Positions 35,386 to 42,136 of a DNA stretch of 64,000 bases are shown here, piece by piece (the first letter of the stretch is position 1; each line of letters starts with the position of its first letter). The DNA comes from Pseudomonas iranensis (GTDB taxonomy: Bacteria; Pseudomonadota; Gammaproteobacteria; Pseudomonadales; Pseudomonadaceae), in assembly GCF_014268585.2 (NCBI RefSeq), contig NZ_CP077092.1, forward strand, positions 3,720,001-3,784,000, given 5' to 3'. The translations under genes were made by a program, and so were the position numbers. Below the pieces are notes generated by a model. The model made no database searches. It saw only the letters and a program-made list of their open reading frames with translations, and was not told the origin of the DNA.

Positions 35386-35728
35386 CTCTGAACACCTCGA
35401 AGTACCTGCTCACCGCACATAAAAAGGAACAGCGAATACCAGGAAAAACTGGCGAAAGCTCTGCGTGATGAGGTACATCGTCAACCGCAGAGCCTAAAAT
35501 GGCTTTGAGGGGATCCCCCAAGGTCTGCCCCTGAGGGGTCCCCGATTTTTCCTACAGAAAATCAAGATATTGGATGAGTGAAGAGATCTGCATGCGTCGG
35601 CAACCTGGTTCAGCTTTGATAGCTGGCTCATGCTGACCCCATACTTCTGTAGGACCATGGACACGCGGGGCATGGATCATTCGATCATGCCCCCTTTGGT
35701 TTTCCCTGATAGAAGAGAAAACAAACAC
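35386..35728. other. 343-base stretch without a clear gene
   Basis: Contains palindromic pieces: GAGGGGATCCCCC and GAGGGGTCCCCG near 35497-35543, and a long hairpin GGGGCATGGATC / GATCATGCCCC at 35667-35694. On the plus strand 35427-35513 is open and reads like a protein tail (EYQEKLAKALRDEVHRQPQS), perhaps a relic, without start or neighbour to confirm it. Confidence 0.5.
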
Positions 35729-35971
35729 TCACCCCTCCACATAGTCTTTAACTTTATAAAAGTTCTTGTAGATCCAACGCACTGACAGAAGAACTGAAAG
35801 AGGCAGCCCAAACCACTTGAATACCATGTTGACATCCGGTTCAAAAAACAGATACAAAACTGCCATAAGCAAAAAAACTAAAAGCAGCGATACCAGAAGA
35901 AACGCGGACCAAACAAATCCGATCACGCTAAAGAAAATAATCCCCCTTAGAATAATATTTTTATTTCGCAC
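35729..35971 (-). CDS. small membrane immunity-like protein
   Basis: 80 residues from the GTG at 35971, with AAGGAGG 8 bases before it. Two hydrophobic helices (IIFFSVIGFVWSAFLLVSLL with LVFLLMAVLYLFF directly after, then WFGLPLSVLLSVRWIY) make it an inner-membrane protein. Its start overlaps the end of the toxin-like frame stopping at 35961, the coupling seen in cdiA/cdiI pairs. A membrane immunity protein would fit a membrane-acting (for example pore-forming) toxin; this is inference. Confidence 0.55.
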   Translation of the reverse strand: MRNKNIILRGIIFFSVIGFVWSAFLLVSLLLVFLLMAVLYLFFEPDVNMVFKWFGLPLSVLLSVRWIYKNFYKVKDYVEG

Positions 35972-36190
35972 CGCTCGCCTCCTTATAAAAGTCAAACACT
36001 TTTCCGCCCACTCCACCTGTGTACACACCCAGTGCCGAACCATAAGGCAGACCGATACCTGTGAGCGGTAAATTATTATTATCGAACTGCCTTACCGTCA
36101 CACCGAATAAAGATGTTGACTTCCAGCCATCTGACGCTCTGACTTTCAAGGAACCTTTGCAAACCCTGCTCCTGCGTCATCAGGCGCACA
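35961..36190 (-). pseudogene. broken CdiA toxin tail paired with the membrane immunity gene
   Basis: The last 65 codons are open (KVRASDGWKSTSLFGVTVRQ ... GLPYGSALGVYTGGVGGKVF ... EASGAK, TAA at 35961). Upstream the natural continuation CAPDDAGAGFAKV is in another frame, with a shift near 36152. Glycine-rich hydrophobic character fits a membrane-active tail. No start or signal is present. Confidence 0.5.
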
Positions 36191-36261
36191 GCCTAAAGTA
36201 GATTTGTGAAAAAAGGGAGGCAGACCAATTACATTAAACTTAGTCAGTCCCCATTTAACCC

Positions 36262-36717
36262 CTAGAAAATATTATTATAATCATACATATACTCTTCATA
36301 TTCTCCAGCAGTCCAAATATGACCATCGAGACGATCGACCATGATTATACCGCCCGCTTTATTCTCTACGGCGTTATCATATCCCAACGTGAAGGACCAA
36401 AACAAAGGCGGCTTTTGTCCTTGTTCACTTATCCTAATTTTTCCGAGATTCGTGACATGTGTCTGCGCCAACTCAAACGCAACCGTAGAAGAAATTCGGC
36501 TTTCTCGATATTCGACTGGCACGCTAAAACAAGGTATGTGATGCCTTCTAAAATCAGAAACCACCGCCACCAACTTAACCCTATCAACACTGATAAATAG
36601 ATAGCCTGAATAAATCAACCCGTTATCCGGCCTGAAACCTTTATCAAATAAACTGATGAGCTTCAACCCTGAAGCTTTAACCGGCTCACATAAAAACAAA
36701 TCGCATTTCTTTTGCAT
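36262..36717 (-). CDS. probable orphan CDI immunity protein
   Basis: 151 residues. Begins KKCDLFLCEPVKASGLKLIS and has mixed alpha/beta character (GYLFISVDRVKLVAVVSDF, KIRISEQGQKPPLFWSFTLG, acidic aromatic end GEYEEYMYDYNNIF). It starts 12 bases after the stop of a toxin-like tail (36730). Family not recognised. A half palindrome of the GTCCCCATTTAAC type lies just beyond its end at about 36240-36257, marking the cassette edge. Confidence 0.58.
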   Translation of the reverse strand: MQKKCDLFLCEPVKASGLKLISLFDKGFRPDNGLIYSGYLFISVDRVKLVAVVSDFRRHHIPCFSVPVEYRESRISSTVAFELAQTHVTNLGKIRISEQGQKPPLFWSFTLGYDNAVENKAGGIIMVDRLDGHIWTAGEYEEYMYDYNNIF

Positions 36718-36729
36718 AACTTCAATTCC

Positions 36730-36960
36730 TCATGGATGAACAATCACGCCGCCGCTTTGAATATCCTCTAACGCATTCGCGGGTACGGCATAACTTGACC
36801 CCACTCCTAACGGCCACGGATCACGAATTCCTGCCATTCCGTTCTTTACGGAGTCGATAACTAACGCAGGCAGCCGCCCAGTTCTGTCTTCACGTTTACG
36901 ATAACTGCGCTACCGCTTTCTGTAGAGGCTTTGATCATTTCCATAGTTATGACACGCGAC
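36730..36960 (-). pseudogene. remnant of a CdiA toxin C-terminus
   Basis: A minus-strand open stretch ends in TGA at 36730-36732, 12 bases before the immunity start. Its last residues read RDPWPLGVGSSYAVPANALE then DIQSGGVIVHP. It has no start codon of its own and its 5' side runs into a half palindrome near 36960. Best read as the tail of a toxin domain left by recombination. Confidence 0.45.
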
Positions 36961-36975
36961 GGGGGACAACCCACG

Positions 36976-37120
36976 CTTTTACTCCTTCTTGTCGTAGAGG
37001 GTGCGGCCCTTGCTTTGCGCGGCCAGCAGGTTCAGCTCATTACCGGCGTAGACGTATGCTTCGTTGCCTGCGCTGATCTTACCCGCGACCAGAGTGGTGT
37101 CGAGGTGCGAGTTGGGGAAG
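36976..37120 (-). pseudogene. fragment of the cdiA repeat region
   Basis: Encodes LVAGKISAGNEAYVYAGNEL and AAQSKGRTLYDKKE in one frame, matching the full-length cdiA at about 49540-49660 (ISAGNEAYVYAGNDLNLLAA). It is bounded on the right by the palindrome at 37126 and on the left by a half palindrome. Confidence 0.8.
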
Positions 37121-37125
37121 GAAAC

Positions 37126-37172
37126 GGGGACAGACCACGTTTTCGAGTGCCTTCTATACGTGGTCTGTCCCC
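37126..37172. repeat. GGGGACAGACCACG palindrome, copy 1
   Basis: GGGGACAGACCACGT and ACGTGGTCTGTCCCC face each other around about 17 bases, followed by CATTTAAC. It marks the right edge of the duplicated module that also starts with a copy at 45827. Confidence 0.88.
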
Positions 37173-37304
37173 ATTTAACCCCCCCAGGAGTACCCAGCTT
37201 TTGCATTCAACGTGGTCTGCACCCATTTATCTCTCAGACGATATCGACAATCAGCGTGGCGACCTGCGCGGAGCTCAGAAGGAGAAAAATAGCGAAATTC
37301 GGTT

Positions 37305-37951
37305 TTACGAATTATCAAAGTTTGATAAAAGATCATCCAGCACTTGTCGTTTTCCGACAGCGACAACTCCTCTATCAAGATCATCAAATGCACCAATCTT
37401 TGCCATTAACAGTCCGTTCCCCTCCGCCACATATTCGAAGAGCATCAGATCTTCCGAAATCTTTCCAGACCAGCCAATGAGTAAGGCTTCTTCCATATCC
37501 AAATCTATAGGCACAATGGCTACATAAGAACATCTCTCAGCCAAGAACGCCTGCAGAATTGCCCCATCTGAAAGATCCGATAGGCGAATATCTCCAAAAA
37601 ACTTTAGCTTCCCATCGCGTTCCATGGTATGCACTATCGAATGACTTCCTTGGGGAACTTCAATTCCCCGTGATTTGAACCCACTCCATAGCCCTAAATA
37701 TTTGACGATCTCGTGCCTGGCTGCCAAGCCGAGTTACCCAAAAGCAACCAGGCTGCATATCCCTGCATATTTTCGACAACGCGTTCATGTATGAAGTCGA
37801 ATATTGCTCTCAATGAATCATGAGGCTTCGCCGAGGCAACAAAGCTAGCTGCAGATAATTTTAATCTGCATCTGTTTTCCCCATTCAGATTGATTGTCTG
37901 ATCGGGATCTGACAAGTCATTTTCTCTCGAAATTTTGATTTCAGTAATCAT
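37305..37951 (-). pseudogene. frameshifted orphan immunity gene (left copy of a duplicated module)
   Basis: The start ATG is at 37951, overlapping the toxin stop. The frame runs through KLSAASFVASAKPHDSL and NSAWQPGTR and is then broken by loss of one base near 37710 (CACGAGATCGTC here, CACGAGAATCGTC in the other copy). The rest (GIEVPQGSHSIVHTMERDGK, ending LLSNFDNS) continues in the next frame. The copy at 46003-46650 has this part intact. Immunity function is inferred from its place after a toxin tail. Confidence 0.75.
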
Positions 37952-38320
37952 AATGATTTCCCGCTTCGTCGTTAAAATGCGCCCCCCGATTTTGCGGATC
38001 ACCTTCCCCATAATCATGTCCCGCAGCATCGTCACGAATTCTCACTGTCCGCGTACCGCCACCTGAAGCGGGAACCTCAAACTCATAAATGGCTCCGGAC
38101 TGAGGGTTGCCCCGTTTGTCGACACTTTGAATTACTCGGCTAGGCTGCTGACTGGTCGGAATCCCGGCCTGCCGTTTCGCTTCATTAAATGCTCCTCCTC
38201 GACCAAGCCCCGGGGGCTCATATTTTCAGAAATTGTACCTATTTCGTCTGGACTCTTTACAGCAGAGGAACCTTTGCCTGCAATCCTTTCTGGCAGAATC
38301 CCGGCGCCCATCAAGACCAA
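37941..38320 (-). pseudogene. frameshifted CdiA/Rhs-type toxin C-terminal domain (left copy)
   Basis: The frame GAGILPERIAGKGSSAVKSP ... ENMSPRGL continues one frame over as GLGRGGAFNEAKRQAGIP, RTVRIRDDAAGHDYGEGDPQ and HFNDEAGNHYDY, stop TGA at 37941. Loss of one G in the G run near 38208-38212 explains the shift. Tails with a GRGGAFNEAK lead and AGH...HFN histidines are common at the ends of Rhs and CdiA toxins; they are probably nucleases. The last 60 residues are repeated at 46640-46850. Confidence 0.72.
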
Positions 38321-38344
38321 CTCAGTGGCGTCTGCCGCCGTTTA

Positions 38345-38465
38345 TTTCCCGCTATCGCACCTTCGATGCGTGGTTAAGCAACAAGCAAATCCCGGACAAT
38401 GGTCTCCTCGCGCCGAACCAGGAAGAGAAGTTTGGCGGGCGTCCGGTATTTAAACGGGAAAGAAA
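38345..38465 (+). pseudogene. decayed 3' fragment of the luciferase-like monooxygenase gene
   Basis: One frame reads SRYRTFDAWLSNKQIPDNGL then LAPNQEEKFGGRPVFKRE. The monooxygenase at 32700-33743 has SRFYRTFDAWFGNKQTPVNG and LAPSPEEKFAGRPEFELE at its residues ~255-290. The fragment is on the plus strand, opposite to the toxin remnants on both sides, and has no start or stop of its own. Confidence 0.8.
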
Positions 38466-38645
38466 CTACCTTGCCTGCTGTGGGTTTCGACCTTGTGTTC
38501 ATCACCGGCCAAGGACAGGGAGATATCGCGCTTGGCCTCGACGGTGAGGTTGCCGGTAGCTTCGGCTGTGCTAGCGACGACGTTGATGTCGCGACCGGCA
38601 TCGAGCCTCAGGTCGCCGCGGCCTTTAACGCTTGACGCCAATTGA
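38466..38645 (-). pseudogene. fragment of the cdiA repeat region
   Basis: Minus strand encodes RGDLRLDAGRDINVVASTAE and EAKRDISLSLAGDEHKVETH, matching cdiA near 49757-49918. The left end is fused to the monooxygenase relic and the right end to a half palindrome (GGTGGTCTGTCCCCGTTTAT) at 38648-38667. Confidence 0.82.
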
Positions 38646-38671
38646 AAGGTGGTCTGTCCCCGTTTATCCTC

Positions 38672-38830
38672 GAAGAGCTGTTTGGTCAGCAGCAGAAAGC
38701 CAATATGCGTAAGCGTGGCCCGGCTCCGAAATGGCAACAGTAACTGGAATCCATCGACCAGCTATCTAAGAGCCAGCAGAAATCCGTTGCGCAGATGCTC
38801 GATGCCCTGATCCCTCAGACCACGACCTAA
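38672..38830 (+). pseudogene. C-terminal relic resembling an XRE-type regulator
   Basis: An in-frame reading EELFGQQQKANMRKRGPAPK then WQQ, stop TAA at 38741, LESIDQLSKSQQKSVAQMLD, stop at 38828. A shape like RGPAPK-LQQQLE-I-QL is what I remember from C-termini of XRE-family regulators found near the GGGGACAGACCACG palindromes. One TAA in place of a glutamine codon breaks it; no N-terminal part is present. Confidence 0.4.
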
Positions 38831-38955
38831 AGCGAGCAGTGAAGGAAGGGAAATTTCGCAGTAAGTAAAAAGACTGCGACCAAATCCTGAAAAATCGAAA
38901 AATGCATGCAGGACAATCATGAATAACAAGCAACTGAACGAAACAAGTATGAAAA

Positions 38956-39003
38956 GGGGACAGACTACGTTTTCGTAATGCTTTCTAAACGTGGTCCGCC
39001 CCC
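38956..39003. repeat. GGGGACAGACCACG palindrome, copy 2 (degenerate)
   Basis: GGGGACAGACTACGTTTTCG and AAACGTGGTCCGCCCCC arms with three mismatches; followed by CATTTATT. It lies just beyond the 3' end of the SUKH-like immunity gene. Confidence 0.8.
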
Positions 39004-39018
39004 ATTTATTTTCTCCTG

Positions 39019-39651
39019 TCAGTCCAGACTGAATTTAACCTGAGTACCGTCCGGTAAATTTTTAATCTTATCGGCTATATCGGCTCTGAGCCGCATGCCT
39101 TCTACAGCATCGGCAACATATAAATTATCCAAGGAAAAATCACCACCCATTACAAAAGGCACTTTGGGCAGCAAACGCATCCCAGCACGAACTGGACCAT
39201 TGCGCTTTTGCCACTGATGAGCCAACGGATAGCCTGTCAATACTTCATAGTCGTGCAGAACTACTTCAGCCCAGCTTTCAACATCCGCAGCCAAGTACTC
39301 TAACGAGCCAGTTTCCGGATCAAAAATGTAGATACTGCCATCCTTGATACAGAACTGTCCACCAAAGATATCTTCAGCAAAAAAGACAACGTTATCGGCT
39401 ACGTCATTGTAGCTACTGCGCCACAGGTCAGCGTGATTCCAATCAGATATGCCTATTTCACTTTGGCTGGAGTCGCTTGGAAAAACATGCAGCGCGCCTT
39501 CAAAAGCATAGAAGCCATTGCGCTGACGCAGCACATTAACAAGTTGTTCCGCCGAAGTCCCTGCCAGTTTGCGTATTGGCCCAGACAGTTCTGGTTCACG
39601 CTCACTCAAGGACGAACTTGCAATCGATAACAACTTATCCAAATTATTCAC
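39019..39651 (-). CDS. SUKH/SMI1-KNR4-like immunity protein
   Basis: 210 residues from a GTG at 39651, four bases after the toxin stop. Features of the SUKH superfamily: RQRNGFYAFEGALHVFPSDS near residue 43, the acidic-aromatic run WNHADLWRSSYND near 70, NVVFFAEDIFGGQFCIKDGS near 88 and YIFDPETGSLEYLAADVESW near 107. SUKH proteins neutralise nuclease toxins in CDI, T6SS and Rhs loci. The tail directly upstream is NucA/NucB DNase-like, which fits. The gene itself looks intact. Confidence 0.82.
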   Translation of the reverse strand: MNNLDKLLSIASSSLSEREPELSGPIRKLAGTSAEQLVNVLRQRNGFYAFEGALHVFPSDSSQSEIGISDWNHADLWRSSYNDVADNVVFFAEDIFGGQFCIKDGSIYIFDPETGSLEYLAADVESWAEVVLHDYEVLTGYPLAHQWQKRNGPVRAGMRLLPKVPFVMGGDFSLDNLYVADAVEGMRLRADIADKIKNLPDGTQVKFSLD

Positions 39652-39654
39652 AAT

Positions 39655-39915
39655 CTAATCTCTCACCTCTATTCTAACCTTCGTCCCGTTAGGCAACTCT
39701 CTGCATTGAGCGCCAATACAAGCGCCTGCCCCACGGTTATCACCAGCGGTGATATGCCTTACTGAGGCTTCGTGCCCCCTTCCTGGAACATGGCGGGCGG
39801 ATATTCATCACGGTCGAGGCCCGGTTTTGTTTCAATTCCGCGCAAAGAATCACGCCTGCGCGCTGCCGCATTATCTCGATCTATGGTCAACGTGTCAGGC
39901 TTTCCTGCCCCTAGA
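39655..39915 (-). pseudogene. frameshifted NucA/NucB-type DNase toxin tail
   Basis: First frame: PDTLTIDRDNAAARRRDSLR, then PGLDRDEYPPAMFQEGGTK. Next frame: SVRHITAGDNRGAGACIGAQ, CRELPNGTKVRIEVRD, stop TAG at 39655. DRDEYPPAMFQEGG followed by SVRHI..DNRGAG is the signature of the NucA/NucB deoxyribonuclease family, with its catalytic Asp-Glu and Asn. One base is missing near 39767 (AAG then CCTCAGTA, where one more G restores the frame). No start is present; it is a toxin tail left without its CdiA. Confidence 0.78.
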
Positions 39916-39922
39916 AGGAAAC

Positions 39923-39969
39923 GGGGACAGACCACGTTTTGGAGTGCCTTCTAAACGTGGTCTGTCCCC
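39923..39969. repeat. GGGGACAGACCACG palindrome, copy 3
   Basis: GGGGACAGACCACGTTT and AAACGTGGTCTGTCCCC are perfect complements around 13 bases, followed by CATTTATC. It joins the DNase-like tail to the next cassette. Confidence 0.9.
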
Positions 39970-40033
39970 ATTTATCCCACGCATTTCTTGGCGCTCATCA
40001 TTACTGATGACCGACAATTTGCCCTGCCTGCCT

Positions 40034-40411
40034 TCAAGTTTTATGCAACTCACACATCTTATTCAAAAAAATCAGAAGCCTTGAATAAATCAGTAACGGA
40101 ACCTCAATCACAACTGTATCTCCTGATGTCTCTATACCTAAAGGAAGCGAAACGTAAAAATCCTTTTGCTGAGATGCCTCCGAGAAAATCGAAGCATTTA
40201 AGTTGCTTTTTATACCTATAACATCTTTAAAGAAAACACACTTTTCCGCCCCTTCCGACAAAATTGAAAACCCAATTTTAAAAATCCGAAAAACTATAAA
40301 ATCAAAATTTAGCTGATAAATCCCAACACCTAAACCCTCATGAATAGTAGATGGAATAAAAACTCCATACCCGGACAAACTTATACTATTTAGTTGCTTC
40401 AAAGCACTCAT
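40034..40411 (-). CDS. probable orphan CDI immunity protein
   Basis: 125 residues from the ATG at 40411 (AAAGGGG lies 8 bases before). Mixed beta/alpha sequence (GYGVFIPSTIHEGLGVGIYQ, NFDFIVFRIFKIGFSILSEG, SGDTVVIEVPLLIYSRLLIF), no signal peptide. It starts 14 bases after the stop of the toxin-like frame at 40425. Family not recognised. Very AT-rich for this genome. Confidence 0.57.
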   Translation of the reverse strand: MSALKQLNSISLSGYGVFIPSTIHEGLGVGIYQLNFDFIVFRIFKIGFSILSEGAEKCVFFKDVIGIKSNLNASIFSEASQQKDFYVSLPLGIETSGDTVVIEVPLLIYSRLLIFLNKMCELHKT

Positions 40412-40424
40412 CAATGCAACCCCT

Positions 40425-40925
40425 TTAGAAACTCTCTAAGCCCTTCATTAGTAGCGGGAAAGTATACGAAAATTTTTGCCCGACTTCGCCACCACCTAAT
40501 GCTGCCCCTTCCTCAGATGCGAAATATCCTCTGAAAGTAATGTTTTGGCCACCTTTGGACTGGGTGTACTCCAGCATTTTCTTTAATGGGCCTACCAGTT
40601 CTGCTGCGCCATCCGGACCAACGCCCAAAAATCCTTTACTCGTACCAATTGCTAAATCATCAAAAATCACATCGGTTCCGATCATGCTCACTTTTGGAGA
40701 GTATATTGACCCTATATCATTGGCAGCTTAGAAATTGACTTTACCGAGATCGACCGGAATCTGCCCAACACCCTCTGCGCCAGAGTCGAGCAGGTTAGCT
40801 GTACCCTGTTCAACTTTGGAAAACCACGAGCCCGCCTTTCCGATCAAAGCTAATAATCCTGCACCGGTGATTTCACCGGCCATGAACGCACCCCAGGCTA
40901 GGCCGGTGTCAGATCACATCTAGGC
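40425..40925 (-). pseudogene. CdiA-type pretoxin/toxin tail with an in-frame stop
   Basis: The upstream part reads TGLAWGAFMAGEITGAGLLA ... KAGSWFSKVEQGTANLLDSG ... VDLGKVNF, stop TAA at 40729-40731. After it the same frame continues AANDIGSIYSPKVSMIGTDV ... SKGFLGVGPDGAAELVGPLK ... QNITFRGYFASEEGAALGGG to the stop at 40425. The hydrophobic GA-rich lead is typical of the translocation part before CdiA toxins. No start exists; it is a displaced tail. Confidence 0.55.
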
Positions 40926-40933
40926 CTCTACAA

Positions 40934-41242
40934 TTAACAAGAGACATTCAAACCACAAGCAGAGATAAAATCACGTATCGGTATATCAAGAACGCTACTT
41001 TCTCCAGCGGAGAGTACATCTTGCAATGTGACGATGCCTTTTTCAAAGTCTAAAGAAACGTCAAAGCAATTAAACTCGAACGCCCTGAACAGAATGCTCT
41101 CTGAGCAAACCCGCTCATCAAAGGCGTTTTTCAAAATAGAGCGAACGCTGTCGTCCAACTCTTGGGCCACAAATCGTTCTATTATCGTGCCGCCACTGCT
41201 CATAACCATTCCTAACCAGTACGAGAACGCAGTCTGGATCAC
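40934..41242 (-). CDS. immunity-like protein, possibly truncated at the 5' end
   Basis: 102 residues from a GTG at 41242; the frame stays open about 11 codons further up (IKINVRDGV) without a good start. SYWLGMVMSSGGTIIERFVA, LDDSVRSILKNAFDERVCSE and DVSLDFEKGIVTLQDVLSAG suggest a compact alpha/beta protein. No matching toxin tail lies upstream: the next sequence is a half palindrome (41318-41336) and cdiA fragments. Function unknown; immunity inferred from place only. Confidence 0.45.
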   Translation of the reverse strand: MIQTAFSYWLGMVMSSGGTIIERFVAQELDDSVRSILKNAFDERVCSESILFRAFEFNCFDVSLDFEKGIVTLQDVLSAGESSVLDIPIRDFISACGLNVSC

Positions 41243-41335
41243 ACCATCCCGAACATTTATTTTGATTGTCGAGATCGGAGCGCATCAGACGTTTGTTCCA
41301 ATCACCTTACTTGGGAAAACGGCGGACAGACACGT

Positions 41336-41720
41336 TTTACTCCTTCATGTCGTAGAGGGTGCGGCCCTTGTTTTGCGCGGCCAGCAGGTTCAGATCATTA
41401 CCGGCGTAGACGTAGGCTTCGTTGCCTGTGCAGATCTTCCCCGCGACCAGTGTGGTGTCGAGGTCCGGGCTGGTATTTGCGTCGCCGCTGGCGATGAATC
41501 AGCAGCTTCCTGAAAAGAGTGGTCGTCCTCTTCATGGACGCGTTTCTTGCCGTGCCTGCTGTGGATTTCGACGTTGTGTTCATCACCGGCCGAGACAGGG
41601 AGATATCGCGCTTGGCCTCGGCGGTAAGGTTGCCGGTAGCTTCGGCGATGGCGACAACGTTGATGTCGCGACCGGCATTGAGCTTCAGGTCGCCACCGCT
41701 TTTACGCTGGACGAGAATTG
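41336..41720 (-). pseudogene. scrambled fragments of the cdiA repeat region
   Basis: 41336-41470 encodes GNEAYVYAGNDLNLLAAQNK-like sequence, as cdiA near 49545-49665. 41500-41715 matches cdiA near 49700-49915 (DEHNVE, TAEATGNLTAEAKRDISLSR-like), with small deletions and frame changes. Half palindromes bound both sides (41318-41336 and 41723-41742). Confidence 0.75.
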
Positions 41721-42136
41721 AAAGGTGGTCTGTCCCCGTTTATCTCCTCCATTTGTTGTGAATAACGCTTTTCTAATCTTTCAGCAGACCTTTGAACTCC
41801 ATCGCGTTCATCTGGAAAGTAAGCAGAATAAACATCAGCTGCAATTTTCATCAGAGAAACGTAGTCAGCCACAGGTATGCTAGAAGTTAACGCTTCCCCC
41901 AAGAAGAAACTTACCTCATTGAATTCTTCTGGATCGTCCCAATCCTGATCAAGCGAGTAAAAAAAACCTTCAGCCACTGAGGACCCATGTCCCTGCGAAG
42001 CGTCGTAGATAAACGCAGGAAAATTAGTCCTCCCTCTTACGATAGAAGCCTCAATTAACTCGTAAAGACCCTCATAATCTGCGTCAGTTGAAGAAAATGA
42101 TTCCTTGAGAACCTCTAACCAAACCAAATCAGCCAT
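41702..42136 (-). CDS. cdiI: immunity protein for the EndoU-type orphan toxin
   Basis: 144 residues; its ATG at 42136 overlaps the toxin stop (TAATG), as in the cdiA/cdiI pair at 47422. Acidic and soluble (KESFSSTDADYEGLYELIEA, FYSLDQDWDDPEEFNEVSFF, FLGEALTSSIPVADYVSLMK). The last ~12 residues (INGDRPPFNSRPA) come from the half palindrome and cdiA debris behind it, so the native C-terminus has been replaced. It should block the neighbouring EndoU-like RNase; this is by position. Confidence 0.75.
   Translation of the reverse strand: MADLVWLEVLKESFSSTDADYEGLYELIEASIVRGRTNFPAFIYDASQGHGSSVAEGFFYSLDQDWDDPEEFNEVSFFLGEALTSSIPVADYVSLMKIAADVYSAYFPDERDGVQRSAERLEKRYSQQMEEINGDRPPFNSRPA

Noticed and set aside
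36319..36600. Plus-strand open frame opposite the immunity gene at 36262
   Set aside because: Shadow frame; the minus-strand gene fits the cassette order and follows a toxin tail.
39749..40084. Plus-strand open frame over the palindrome at 39923
   Set aside because: It spans a repeat and the reverse of the DNase-like tail; no start signal or protein motif.
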